Of a stretch of 57,342 nt of DNA, positions 7,790-16,306 are shown piece by piece. The position numbers were made by a program, and so were the translations under genes. The notes below the pieces were generated by a model. The model was not told the origin of the DNA, ran no database searches, and was given only the letters and a program-made list of their open reading frames with translations. Within the stretch, counting starts at the first letter, position 1, and each line of letters begins with the position of its first letter. This DNA is from Pseudomonadota bacterium. Lineage in GTDB: Bacteria > Pseudomonadota > Alphaproteobacteria > Rhizobiales > Xanthobacteraceae. Location: positions 1 through 57,342 of the forward strand of contig JAFAFP010000073.1 in assembly GCA_023423415.1 (NCBI GenBank). Reading direction: 5' to 3'.

Positions 7790-8098
7790 CTATGTTGACC
7801 TCGCCGTACGCTTCACTCTCGACAAGCTGCGCCCGAGCAGCACCAGAGTTCGGGCTGCAATCCAGCCAATGATCAGATTGGCTGCGACGAACAAGACGGG
7901 GGCAAGTTGCGCCAACGGCACGGAGGGCCTTGTTCAACAAGCAGCAGGGCGGCAAGGCCGACACGCCGAATGTGTGTCGCCAGGCTCCCGGACCAAAGGG
8001 TTGTTGCGAAGCCAGGGCACGAGGCGGACTATCACGAGCGCAAGGAAGCAGCCGTATCCGAATAGGATCAGCGCAAATCGGTCCGCTCCGTCAGATGG
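7790..8098 (-). pseudogene. C-terminal fragment of a SLAC1/TehA-family anion channel
   Basis: On the minus strand, pieces of a membrane protein appear in alternating frames: RFALILFGYGCFLALVIVRL and a PGAW-like block (the family's FAPGAWAFTF region), then LAPVLFVAANLIIGWIAAR and LVLLGRSLSRVKRTA before a stop at 7790. This order matches the last helices of TehA/SLAC1-type transporters. At least two frameshifts break it, and the N-terminal two thirds are missing, replaced by the cydB fragment on the other strand. I recognise the family by motif memory only. Confidence 0.5.
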
Positions 8099-8100
8099 CG

Positions 8101-8743
8101 TCAAAGACAGATAAGCGACGCACGCGAGCGCGGCTGGTGCCGCGCGGCGTTGCCTTCGAATTCCGCTTCAAGGCGGACGACGCGCACAAGCCGTTCTGGG
8201 ATCACGCCTTCATGTGGGGATCCTATTTCGCTACCTATCTCCAGGGCGTGTCCCTGGGCGCCTTCATCAACGGGTTCACGGTGCGTGACGGCGCCTATGC
8301 GGGTGGCCCGCTGGACTGGCTCGCGCCGTTCAGCGCCTTCACCGGTTTCGGGCTCGTCGTCGCCTATGCGCTTCTGGGCAGCACATGGTTGATCATGAAG
8401 ACCGAAGGCGACCTTCAGCAACGTATGATCGCGCTGGCACGGCCCATCACGCTCGTTCTGCTTGGGGTAATCGGCATCGTCAGCCTGTGGACTCCACTCG
8501 ACCATTCGCATGTCGCGGAGCGGTGGTTTACGTTGCCAAACTTGCTCGTTTTCTCCCCGGTCCCCGTGCCGGTATTGGCCACGACGTGGCTTCTTCTGAA
8601 AGTGCTGAAGGGCCCAACGCATGCTGCGCCATTCCTTGCTCGCACTGACGCTGCTGTTCCTCGGATATAGCGGGCTTGCGATCAGCTTGTGGCCGAACAT
8701 CATTCCGCCGGCTTCTATTCAAACGCACGATTGGCTTTGCTGA
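8101..8743 (+). pseudogene. cydB: Internal fragment of cytochrome bd oxidase subunit II (cydB)
   Basis: About 200 residues of CydB are readable. RGVAFEFRFKADD and HAFMWGSYFATYLQGVSLGA are the subunit II block around its third and fourth helices. Then come LVVAYALLGSTWLIMKTEG, later helices and, after a one-base frameshift near 8637, LTLLFLGYSGLAISLWPN and IIPP. The first helices and start are missing, the sequence ends before the last helix at a stop at 8743, and no cydA is nearby. It cannot make a working oxidase subunit. Together with the adjoining SLAC1 fragment it marks deletion and rearrangement in this patch. Confidence 0.75.
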
Positions 8744-8916
8744 GGTCGATCCTCCAACGGAACACTATCTGCAATTGAGACCTGACGAAGTGTATTGGGC
8801 GACGCCCCGAGTGAAGTCGATGCAGCGCTTTCCTGGGCGGAGACCGGCTGGGCGTAGAGCATGCATAGAACTCCCGCTGTTAAGATGTCGATGGTGAAGA
8901 GAGAACCTTTGGTCAC
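8719..8916 (-). CDS. Small putative secreted protein
   Basis: A 65-residue frame starting with GTG, preceded by GGGAGG at eight bases. It begins with a hydrophobic stretch ending in a signal-peptidase-like site (LYAQPVSAQES). The remaining 35 residues (GASPNTLRQVSIADSVPLEDRPQQ) have no family I recognise. It overlaps the end of the decayed cydB copy on the other strand. It may be a real small exported protein, the N-terminal stump of a larger lost gene, or chance. The ribosome site and leader are the only support. Confidence 0.3.
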   Translation of the reverse strand: MTKGSLFTIDILTAGVLCMLYAQPVSAQESAASTSLGASPNTLRQVSIADSVPLEDRPQQSQSCV

Positions 8917-9273
8917 GTCTTGCCTCCCGACGCTGCGAGATATCTGACCGCCGCCCCCGCCGGAGGCGGGTGCGCACGCCCAGGTGATACAAAAAGCCTA
9001 TCGGATGGCCGCGTAAGTAGCTGATTTATCTTGATTATGCTCGGCGAGCGTCCAGCCCGCCCTTGGGTGCCATTTCCTTTTCCTGGTTGAATGGTGCGAT
9101 CGTTGAATGGCCCAGCAGGGCTTCTTCGACGCGTTGCCGACCACACCGTGATATACTGCCGACGCCGGCAATGGATGTTGTGGAGCCCGTTGTCGGGGCG
9201 GATGCTCATCCGCCACGTCGTAACGACTGGCCAATTGCACCGATGGGCGATGGGGATGATCAGGGAGGCCCCT
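8917..9273. other. Intergenic region without recognisable gene
   Basis: No coding sequence with family similarity or a convincing ribosome site is seen here. A short GC-rich dyad (CCGCCCCCGCCGGAGGCGGG) lies near 8950-8970 and could be a terminator stem, but there is no T-run. The GGGAGG ribosome site of the GYD gene lies at its right end. Confidence 0.5.
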
Positions 9274-9645
9274 ATGACGTTTTATGCCTTGCAGACAGCT
9301 TATACGCCGCTTGGCTGGGCGGCGCTGATCAACGATCCGCAGAACCGGATGGACGCGGTCAAACCCGTCGTTCAACGGCTGGGTGGCAGTGTCGTAAATG
9401 GCTGGCTGACATTTGGTGACTATGATGTCCTGATGATCTGCGAGATGCCCGACAATGTCACGGCGACCGCGCTCTCCATGGCGATTTCTGCGGGCGGTGC
9501 GGTCAGAGCGGTCAAGATCACGCCGCTTATGACCTTCGAAGAGGGCATCGAGGCGCTCAGAAAAGCCAAGGCTGCGGAATACGCGCCGCCCTTGAGTGAG
9601 ATCCCTTACTTCGGTGCGTCCCGTGGAAAAATCGTGACGCCTTGA
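9274..9645 (+). CDS. GYD domain-containing protein
   Basis: A 123-residue protein of the GYD family, named for its conserved Gly-Tyr-Asp-like core, here TFGDYDVLMICEMPD. Other typical pieces are the N-terminal YALQTAYTPLGWAAL, the central VQRLGGSVVNGWLTFG, and ALSMAISAGGAVRAVKITPLMT. The fold is a small ferredoxin-like domain. The family's function is not established. The ATG at 9274 is preferred because GGGAGG sits seven bases upstream. Longer in-frame versions lack such a site. It closes the accessory patch that follows tRNA-Phe. Confidence 0.85.
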   Translation: MTFYALQTAYTPLGWAALINDPQNRMDAVKPVVQRLGGSVVNGWLTFGDYDVLMICEMPDNVTATALSMAISAGGAVRAVKITPLMTFEEGIEALRKAKAAEYAPPLSEIPYFGASRGKIVTP

Positions 9646-10402
9646 TCGAGCGCATGGCGGTTGCTCTAATGACGGTGTGAGATTGAGATTGCGTTTGATG
9701 CGTCGCGTGCGCAGTCACGTTGCTCCGCTCACGTGAGGAGCAATCCCCACTGTAACCGATCTTGATGTCGTTTGCCTAATGCGGGATCGGGACCCAAGCG
9801 CATAAGTTTCGATCTGCGTTTTCCATCTTCGTTGAATGGTGCGCCCAACATTTCGTCCGCCGACGGCGTGACCCACGACCGTTGGAAATTTGATGCAGGC
9901 GAGTCAGAGTCGAACTTCAATCCAATTTTGATTTCGCTGCGGTCGTTGGAAAGTCGTGCGCGCTCGTACATCGCCGGTCTTTGACGAAAACTCGGATGCG
10001 CAAGCACGTTAAGATAAAATATTCTGCGCGACATTGCATGCCAGTGCAGTTTCCTTATGCAGCTTGATGCCCATGCTTGTGGGATCGATCGTCACGAGCA
10101 ATTGACTTAAATGCACTATATTTTGTTTGTGCCGATATGACGGCAATATCGCACCGCGCGTGATCCGATGCCTGTCGTTTGTCGCGGCTTTCCTGCGCTT
10201 CAAGGCCGAAGCAGCCCCACAAGTTTTATCCCCAAATGGGGATTGTGAATTAGCCGCAGCCACGACTAGCGTTGTGTCATCCACTTCAGTCCGGTCCTGC
10301 CGAGGTTGAAGGGGAAAATCCAGTCAAGTGCTTTTACGGGGAGGGCAAGAACGCCGAAGGCGCCAGTAACAGGGAACGGGGGCTTTAACACGGAGAAACG
10401 CG
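9646..10402. other. Long intergenic region upstream of the RTX gene
   Basis: About 750 bases without a gene I can support. Short open frames exist (for example 9772-9984 on the plus strand) but have no ribosome site or known motif. A hairpin TTGCTCC...GGAGCAA with an inner CTCACGTGAG palindrome lies at 9720-9743, and a G/C dyad at 10228-10243 is described separately. The composition is more AT-rich than the flanking core genes. Its right end, with a GGAG site at 10393-10396, must hold the RTX gene's promoter and leader. Confidence 0.5.
10228..10243. promoter_or_regulatory. Inverted repeat, possible operator of the RTX gene
   Basis: ATCCCC-AAAT-GGGGAT, a six-base-arm dyad with a four-base centre, lies about 160 bases before the RTX start codon. 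Its symmetry and size fit a dimeric regulator site, and a LuxR-type regulator is encoded in the same module. There is no direct evidence that the regulator binds it. Confidence 0.3.
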
Positions 10403-11806
10403 ATGGCGGTTTTTATTGGAACACCCGGCCCCGATCTTATCAACGGTACCGCGGCTGCTGATCAAATCGATGGCTTGCCAGGCAACGATACGCTGAACGG
10501 GCTTGGTGGAGATGACACCATCAACGGCGGCGCGGACAATGACACAATCACTGGTGGGACTGGCAACGACACCATCAACGGCGGTGCGGGTGATGACACC
10601 GTCAACGGCAATGACGGCAACGACATCATCAACGGCGGGGCCGGAATAGATACCCTCAACGGCGATGCCGGCAACGACATCATTCATGGCAACGCTGGCA
10701 ACGACAATATCAATGGCGGGACCGGCAACGACCAGCTGTTCGGTGATGCCGGCAACGACACCATCACAGGCGGCGACGGCAACGACACCGCGAATGGTGG
10801 TGCCGGCGATGACCTCGTGAGCGGCGGCAATGGAAATGACAATCTGAGCGGCGGTGCCGGCAACGACACCCTGAATGGCGACGCCGGCGATGACACGCTC
10901 AGCGGCGGTCTTGGTAACGATACGCTGAACGGCGGGGCGGGTATCGACACGCTGAATGGAGGTGACGGCAACGACACGCTGAATGGCGGCGACGGCAACG
11001 ACACGCTGAATGGCAATGCTGGCAACGATCTGCTGAGCGGCGGTGCCGGCAACGACCTGCTGAATGGCGGCAATGGGGACGATACTCTGAATGGCAATGA
11101 TGGCAATGACACGCTGAGTGGCGGTAACGGCAACGACCTACTCAATGGCGGTGCCGGCAACGATGTGCTCAATGGCAATGACGGCGCCGACGTGCTCTCC
11201 GGCGGTGCAGATAATGACACACTCAATGGCGGCAACGGGGCCGACAGTCTCTTCGGCGACGACGGAAACGACACGCTGAACGGCAACGACGGAGATGACG
11301 AGTTGTCCGGCGGCAACGGCAACGACACGTTGTTCGGCGGTAATGGTGACGATCAATTGACCGGTAACAACGGCAACGACGTGCTGTGGGGCGATGCCGG
11401 TGCCGACACACTTGCTGGTGACGCGGGGGACGACGACCTCCATGGCGGAACTGGTGACGATGAGCTTAGCGGCGGCAATGGCGCCGATGAGCTTTGGGGC
11501 GATACCGGCAATGACGTGTATACCGGCGGTGCCGGGACAGACACTCATTATTTCGGTGACGGCACAGCCACAGATTTCGGTGATGACGAAATTACCGATC
11601 TGAGCTTCCCTGACGGGGACAAGGTCGTTGTCGATGCACCTGCCATGTTCACGGTCACTGTCGACGACGACGGTGCCAACACCACGCTGGACTTCAGCTT
11701 CGGTTCCATCCAGCTCGACGGCATCACTGGTGGTGCAATGACGCCGTTCGATTCGATCGACGACATTAATGCCGCGGCGGGCTACACCGCGATCGCAGTG
11801 GTCTGA
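10403..11806 (+). CDS. RTX repeat (hemolysin-type calcium-binding) secreted protein
   Basis: A 467-residue protein made almost wholly of RTX nonapeptides of the form GNDTLNGGA. I count about 40 in tandem from residue 25 to 390. Such repeats fold into a calcium-loaded parallel beta-roll outside the cell. A non-repeat C-terminus of about 75 residues (GDDEITDLSFPDGDK onward) ends in the small hydrophobic tail AIAVV, as expected of an uncleaved type I secretion signal. There is no N-terminal signal peptide and no enzyme domain. The exporter genes follow directly. A surface, matrix or adhesion role is inference. The start follows GGAGA. Confidence 0.9.
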   Translation: MAVFIGTPGPDLINGTAAADQIDGLPGNDTLNGLGGDDTINGGADNDTITGGTGNDTINGGAGDDTVNGNDGNDIINGGAGIDTLNGDAGNDIIHGNAGNDNINGGTGNDQLFGDAGNDTITGGDGNDTANGGAGDDLVSGGNGNDNLSGGAGNDTLNGDAGDDTLSGGLGNDTLNGGAGIDTLNGGDGNDTLNGGDGNDTLNGNAGNDLLSGGAGNDLLNGGNGDDTLNGNDGNDTLSGGNGNDLLNGGAGNDVLNGNDGADVLSGGADNDTLNGGNGADSLFGDDGNDTLNGNDGDDELSGGNGNDTLFGGNGDDQLTGNNGNDVLWGDAGADTLAGDAGDDDLHGGTGDDELSGGNGADELWGDTGNDVYTGGAGTDTHYFGDGTATDFGDDEITDLSFPDGDKVVVDAPAMFTVTVDDDGANTTLDFSFGSIQLDGITGGAMTPFDSIDDINAAAGYTAIAVV

Positions 11807-11816
11807 ACATAGCAAC

Positions 11817-11887
11817 GGAGCGGCGGCATCGCTGCCGCTCCCCCATTGGTAACCTGCTCGCTGCCTGGACGGTCATTGTCCAGGCAG
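11817..11887 (+). terminator. Tandem stem-loops between the RTX gene and its exporter genes
   Basis: Two strong hairpins follow the RTX stop: GGAGCGGC/GCCGCTCC (11817-11824 with 11834-11841), and CTGCCTGGAC/GTCCAGGCAG (11861-11870 with 11878-11887, loop GGTCATT). Neither has a full T-run. They may partly terminate or stabilise the transcript so that the substrate is made in excess of the exporter, which is inference. Confidence 0.5.
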
Positions 11888-11905
11888 CCGGCCAGGGCAC
11901 AGGTC

Positions 11906-13675
11906 ATGCGTTTCAGTACGCGTCAGCAGATGACGGCGCACAGATCGCTGTACGGGAGAATTCCCGGGCGATCTGCTTTGGCATGGGCTGTGGCACTGAG
12001 TGTGTCGATCAATGCGCTCGTTCTGGTCCTGCCGTTCTATTCAATCCAGATATTCGATCGCGTGATTACCAGCGGCAGCATTGAAACGCTCGTCGGGCTC
12101 ACGGCTTTCGCGGTGATAGGTCTCGTCTTCAGCGCCCTGTTCGAGATTATTCGGGGACGTCTGTTGACGCGCTTTGCCGTTCAGTTCGAGCGGTATGTCG
12201 CGCCGCTCGTCCTTGAAGCGTCCATCGCCGATTCGGACAAGAAGCCCGAAGCGGGTACGCATGATCTCGTCAAGGTGCGCGAGCTGAGAAACTTCCTGTC
12301 AAGCGGAATGGTGTCGACCTTGATTGACGCACCCTTCCTGCCAGCCTTCCTGATCATACTTTTTCTTATTCATCCGTGGTTCGGTTTCATTGCCTTAGTC
12401 GGGACGCTGATTCTTCTGGTGCTGGCTTTCATCAGCGGAAAGGTCTCGCGCGCCGAAGTCTCCCAAGCATCCGGCGCTGTAAGCCGCACGCAATCGCTTC
12501 TCGATAGTATCATCAAGCACGCCAGCCTGGTTCGGGCGATGGGATGGACACGTGGCGCCATTCGCGAGTTTATGCGGGTCAATGATAGGGCTCTTGCGCC
12601 GGTCGTGAGAGGCTCGGAACGCATGGCGGCCGTTGCATCAGCCGCACGTGCCGTGCGCCTCATCATGCAGATTGCTGCTTTGGGAGGCGGAGCCTGGCTT
12701 GTGGTTCAGAACCAACTTCTCGCCGGCAGCATGGTGGCCGGGTCGATCATCATCAGCCGTACGCTCCAACCAGCCGAAAGCCTGTTGAGTGCTTGGCGTG
12801 CGCTTACATCGGTTCACGATGCATGGGAGCACGTGAAGGTCGCGGCCACCTCCGCACTGGTTCGCACCCGGCGCACGCTTCTGCCGCCGCCGAAGGGAGC
12901 ATTGGAACTCAATCGTGTCTCGTACCGAATCCCGACCGGGCGCCGGCCAATCCTGGCAGGCGTGAACTTCTCCTGCCGGCCGGGCGAGATCGTTGTCGTC
13001 ATCGGACCGACAGGCGCTGGGAAATCGACATTGCTGCGCCTGATCGCGGCGTTGGAGCGACCGACCAGCGGCACGATACAATTGGACAATGCTTCGATCG
13101 ATTGCTGGGACCAGGACCAGCTGGGACAATTCGTCGGATATCTCCCGCAGGAGGTTGCGCTGCTGGGAGGAACGGTTGCGGAGGCGATTGCGGGCTTCGA
13201 CGATCATGCATCGGACGAAGATATCATTGCTGCTGCCGTGCTCGCCAATGCGCACGAGATGATCCTGGCTCTGCCGCAAGGATATGAGACGGAGATTGGC
13301 CGAGACGGCGACAAGCTTTCAGGCGGACAGCGTCAGCGTATCGGCCTTGCGCGCGCCTTTTATGGCCATCGCAGGTTGATCCTCTTGGACGAACCAAACT
13401 CCAATCTCGATCCTGAGGGTGAGGAGGCGCTGTGCGTCGCTGTTCGTGGGGCCCAAACGCGGGGCGCAACGTTCGTCATTGTCACGCATCGCCCGCGGCT
13501 CCTGACCATCGCTGATTCTGTTCTGTTTCTTCGCGATGGCGTTCAGGTTGCATACGGCCCACCGTCCGGGGTGCTGCCGCAAACGATCGCAGGGTCGACG
13601 CCGATGCAGCGCCCTCGACCCGCAGCCGGAATGTCATCGGATACTCGGAAATTTATCGACGATAGGAAGGTTTGA
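11906..13675 (+). CDS. Type I secretion system permease/ATPase (PrtD-like)
   Basis: A 589-residue ABC exporter half-transporter of the PrtD family, forming the inner-membrane channel that recognises the RTX protein's C-terminus. Membrane helices fill roughly residues 25-300 (including LVLPFYSIQIFDRVI). The nucleotide-binding domain has Walker A GPTGAGKST, signature LSGGQRQR, Walker B LILLDEPNSNLDPEG and the switch His in VTHRP. It lacks the N-terminal C39-like domain of HlyB, typical of PrtD. A TTG at 11846 is possible, but that start lies in the hairpin region, so the ATG at 11906 is preferred. The stop overlaps the next ATG (TGATG). Confidence 0.92.
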   Translation: MRFSTRQQMTAHRSLYGRIPGRSALAWAVALSVSINALVLVLPFYSIQIFDRVITSGSIETLVGLTAFAVIGLVFSALFEIIRGRLLTRFAVQFERYVAPLVLEASIADSDKKPEAGTHDLVKVRELRNFLSSGMVSTLIDAPFLPAFLIILFLIHPWFGFIALVGTLILLVLAFISGKVSRAEVSQASGAVSRTQSLLDSIIKHASLVRAMGWTRGAIREFMRVNDRALAPVVRGSERMAAVASAARAVRLIMQIAALGGGAWLVVQNQLLAGSMVAGSIIISRTLQPAESLLSAWRALTSVHDAWEHVKVAATSALVRTRRTLLPPPKGALELNRVSYRIPTGRRPILAGVNFSCRPGEIVVVIGPTGAGKSTLLRLIAALERPTSGTIQLDNASIDCWDQDQLGQFVGYLPQEVALLGGTVAEAIAGFDDHASDEDIIAAAVLANAHEMILALPQGYETEIGRDGDKLSGGQRQRIGLARAFYGHRRLILLDEPNSNLDPEGEEALCVAVRGAQTRGATFVIVTHRPRLLTIADSVLFLRDGVQVAYGPPSGVLPQTIAGSTPMQRPRPAAGMSSDTRKFIDDRKV

Positions 13676-15036
13676 TGCGTCAGGACCTGGGTCGTAAGAG
13701 CCAAGTGTGGTGGCCATTCGCCGGTTCGCAATCTTATGAGATGGCGGAGCAACCGAGGTCCGATACGAAGCGCCTTATCCTGTGGGGAGGTGTGCTTCTC
13801 ATTCTGCATCTTGGGGTATTTGGCGTATGGGCTGGCACTGTACCACTTCACAGTGCGGTCGTGGCGCCAGGCGTTGTTAAAGTTCTTTCAAAGCGAAAGG
13901 CGGTACAACACTTGGATGGTGGGATCGTAAGAGCAATTTTTGTGCGCGAAAGTCAGGAGGTGGAACGCGGTCAAATTCTTGCGCAACTTGATACCACTCA
14001 AATCGAGGCGAGCCTCGGTGTTTTAGAAACGAAGTTATTTGCGGATCTTGCGATTGAAGCGCGACTTTCCGCGGAACAAAATAAATCAAACACAATTTCT
14101 TTTCCTGATGAATTGCTCAGGGCCTCACGTCAAGAGGCGGAGCTGGCCATGCAAAGCCAGCAGGCTGAGTTTGCTGCGAGATCGGTGTCACTCGATGGCG
14201 AGCGGAAGATGATCGATCAGCAGATCCTTCAGCTGGAACACACAATTCGCGGTGTGAAAAGCAAGACGAAAGGACTCGAAATCCAGCTAGTCGCACTTCA
14301 GGAAGAGATCAGTGACGGGAACTACCTGCTGAACAAGGGTCTCGCGAGAAAGCCCCGCGTTCTTGCACTTAAGAGAGCGGAGGCGGAAGCCGAAGCCGAG
14401 ATCGCGCGTGGTGCCGCTACAGTATCGGAATCGCAGGGAAAGATTGCTGAGCTGGAAGATAAGCGTCGGCAGCTTGACTACAATCGCAGTCAGGATATCG
14501 CCAAACAACGCCAAGTCACGAGTGAGGAAATTGCCGATCTCAGGCACCGCATTGCGGGTTTGAAAGACAAGCTGGTCCGCGCCGATTTGCGGGCGCCGGA
14601 GAGCGGCATTGTCGTTGGACTGAATACCAGAAACATTAATGCGGTCATTGGACCACGGGAAACTCTGCTCGAAATCGTACCGAAGCAAGATCGGCTCGTC
14701 ATAGAGGCTGTGTTGAAACCGTCGGATCGCAATGAGGTCTATTCAGGCCAGTCGGCGCGGGTTCGGATTCTCGCCTTCAATATTAGGCGCACTCCGATAC
14801 TGGTTGGTGCTGTGACGACTGTATCTGCCGACGCGTTGATCGATCCGAAGACCAACCTGTCATATTATTTGACGGAGATTGAGCTCGAAACAAAGGACGA
14901 TATGGCGTTCTATCTCTCATCCATGCAGCCGGGAATGCCGGTCGAGGCGTTCATCCAGACGGGCCAGAGGACGTTTGTCGAATACCTGCTGCAGCCGGTC
15001 ATCTTGCATGTCAATCGCGCGTTCAGGGAAAGTTAG
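13675..15036 (+). CDS. Type I secretion periplasmic adaptor (HlyD/PrtE family)
   Basis: A 453-residue membrane fusion protein linking the ABC exporter to an outer-membrane TolC-like channel. One transmembrane helix (about residues 33-54) is followed by a biotinyl-lipoyl half domain (VVAPGVVKVLSKRKAVQHL), a long alpha-helical hairpin with many Glu/Lys/Gln (about 110-305), the second lipoyl half (LRAPESGIVVGL) and a beta-barrel tail (GMPVEAFIQTGQRT), all as in HlyD/PrtE. AGGAAGG lies just before the ATG, which overlaps the preceding stop. No TolC-like gene lies in the module, so a shared outer-membrane channel must be encoded elsewhere. The gene is visibly more AT-rich than the core genes. Confidence 0.92.
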   Translation: MRQDLGRKSQVWWPFAGSQSYEMAEQPRSDTKRLILWGGVLLILHLGVFGVWAGTVPLHSAVVAPGVVKVLSKRKAVQHLDGGIVRAIFVRESQEVERGQILAQLDTTQIEASLGVLETKLFADLAIEARLSAEQNKSNTISFPDELLRASRQEAELAMQSQQAEFAARSVSLDGERKMIDQQILQLEHTIRGVKSKTKGLEIQLVALQEEISDGNYLLNKGLARKPRVLALKRAEAEAEAEIARGAATVSESQGKIAELEDKRRQLDYNRSQDIAKQRQVTSEEIADLRHRIAGLKDKLVRADLRAPESGIVVGLNTRNINAVIGPRETLLEIVPKQDRLVIEAVLKPSDRNEVYSGQSARVRILAFNIRRTPILVGAVTTVSADALIDPKTNLSYYLTEIELETKDDMAFYLSSMQPGMPVEAFIQTGQRTFVEYLLQPVILHVNRAFRES

Positions 15037-15082
15037 ACGGGCCGTGTGAAGCGGCGGTGTATGCGTATTACGGAGGCGACCC

Positions 15083-16297
15083 GTGCGTGAGAGTAGCAGA
15101 CCAGCGGCATTCGACCAGAGTCACAACCGTTTTGTCGTCACGGATCGTGTGTCGCCCGTGCACGACGCGCGCATGCATTCGACGAGCCGTCGCCCTGTCT
15201 TTCTTTCCGCGCCGGGAGGTCATTCCAAGCGCCACGCTATGGAGAGCTTCGGTCACGCGATCACGGAGCTGTTCGAGTGTAGCCGCTGCTTCGTCGCGAC
15301 CATTTCTGGCGAAGGAGCTATTGCGGAGCAAGTTCGGGTCGGGCACGCCCCCGCCGGTCGAATATCCGAAGCGACCATTGCGCAGGTGGCGTGCCGGTTG
15401 GCGCCGGGGAACGACATTCTGTCGATGGCCAAGTCGGATGCATCGCTCGCACGCAGTATCATAGGATTGCAGAATATGCCGTCGGGTCATTCTATTGTTG
15501 GACGGATCAGTTCAGGAGATGACGAAAATCTATTGTTCATTGCCGGATGGCGCGCATCTCCGGTAGCTTCAGCCGATATTGCCGCGCTCTCTCGCGCAGC
15601 TCGCATCATCTGGGCAACGGCTACTCGCGTTACGTATTCGCGTCGTGAACATTCCGATATTCAGGACTTGCTGGAGGAGCTTGTCTCACCAGCATTTGTC
15701 GTCGATGAAAATTTGCGTCTTCACGAGGTGAATCACGATGGACGAAAACTCCTTTTGATGGGCAAATTTCTCAGATCCGACGGTGGGTTGCTTGCAGGCG
15801 TCAATGATTCCATAACGAGAAGTCTGCGAGAAGCTGTTTGCAATGCGTTGACGTCGGATCAGCGATGGATGAATACCACGATCGTTCTGTCGACAGAACA
15901 TCAGCAATTTGCATTTGCCTGGGTCGGGATTGTTCCGACACGGCGTGACGCCAGACAGGTTCTCGTCATCGTTCCGCGGGTTGATGAAGCGATGGGCGCT
16001 GGAAGGATAGCGGCAGCGTTCGGCCTTAATTGTATTGAGGAGAAGATCATCGCGCGCATCCTGCACGGTGATGGTCCGCGCGGTATCGGCGCAGATCTGG
16101 GACTGACGGAGGCCACTGTCCGAACCTATACGAAGCGCATTATGCTCAAGCTCGGGATAAACCGACAATCAGAGTTGTTCCTGCTGTATATCTTGACGCT
16201 TTCCCCATTCGGGGCTGGCCGCCCCGAGCGGGCTTTGGCGAGCGCATCGACATTCTCTCGTCTTGGCGGGCGAGTCTGTATCTCTCCAAGCAATTGA
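15083..16297 (+). CDS. LuxR-type helix-turn-helix transcriptional regulator
   Basis: A 404-residue protein whose C-terminal part (about 320-380: FGLNCIEEKIIARILHGD, IGADLGLTEATVRTYTKRI, LKLGINRQSELF) is a LuxR/GerE-type DNA-binding domain. The N-terminal 300 residues contain no receiver aspartate pattern or autoinducer-binding signature that I recognise. They may hold a PAS- or GAF-like fold, since FVVDENLRLHEVNHDGRKLL resembles the start of a PAS domain. The GTG start has GGAGG at seven bases. It lies between the adaptor gene and the M23 peptidase gene on the same strand and probably controls this secretion module. Confidence 0.8.
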   Translation: MRESSRPAAFDQSHNRFVVTDRVSPVHDARMHSTSRRPVFLSAPGGHSKRHAMESFGHAITELFECSRCFVATISGEGAIAEQVRVGHAPAGRISEATIAQVACRLAPGNDILSMAKSDASLARSIIGLQNMPSGHSIVGRISSGDDENLLFIAGWRASPVASADIAALSRAARIIWATATRVTYSRREHSDIQDLLEELVSPAFVVDENLRLHEVNHDGRKLLLMGKFLRSDGGLLAGVNDSITRSLREAVCNALTSDQRWMNTTIVLSTEHQQFAFAWVGIVPTRRDARQVLVIVPRVDEAMGAGRIAAAFGLNCIEEKIIARILHGDGPRGIGADLGLTEATVRTYTKRIMLKLGINRQSELFLLYILTLSPFGAGRPERALASASTFSRLGGRVCISPSN

Positions 16298-16306
16298 TGG
16301 TGGCAT

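Noticed and set aside
7212..7964. 250-residue minus-strand frame across the DUF411 gene and beyond
   Set aside because: It is antisense to the DUF411 pseudogene for most of its length. The only meaningful minus-strand signal is the SLAC1-like fragment in another frame.
9772..9984. 70-residue plus-strand frame in the region before the RTX gene
   Set aside because: No ribosome site and no family I recognise. Its composition is not clearly coding, so it was left as intergenic.
10102..10122. TTGACT and TATATT as a possible promoter before the RTX gene
   Set aside because: The spacing between the two hexamers is only nine bases, far too short for a sigma-70 promoter.
10684..11328. Repetitive Ser-Leu-Pro frame antisense to the RTX gene
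   Set aside because: The LSLP-type repeats are simply the complement of the RTX nonapeptide codons. No promoter or ribosome site is evident.
10480..11530. Regularly spaced DNA repeats that could suggest a CRISPR array
   Set aside because: The 27-base period equals nine codons and encodes RTX nonapeptides in an open frame. There are no unique spacers between identical repeats and no cas genes.
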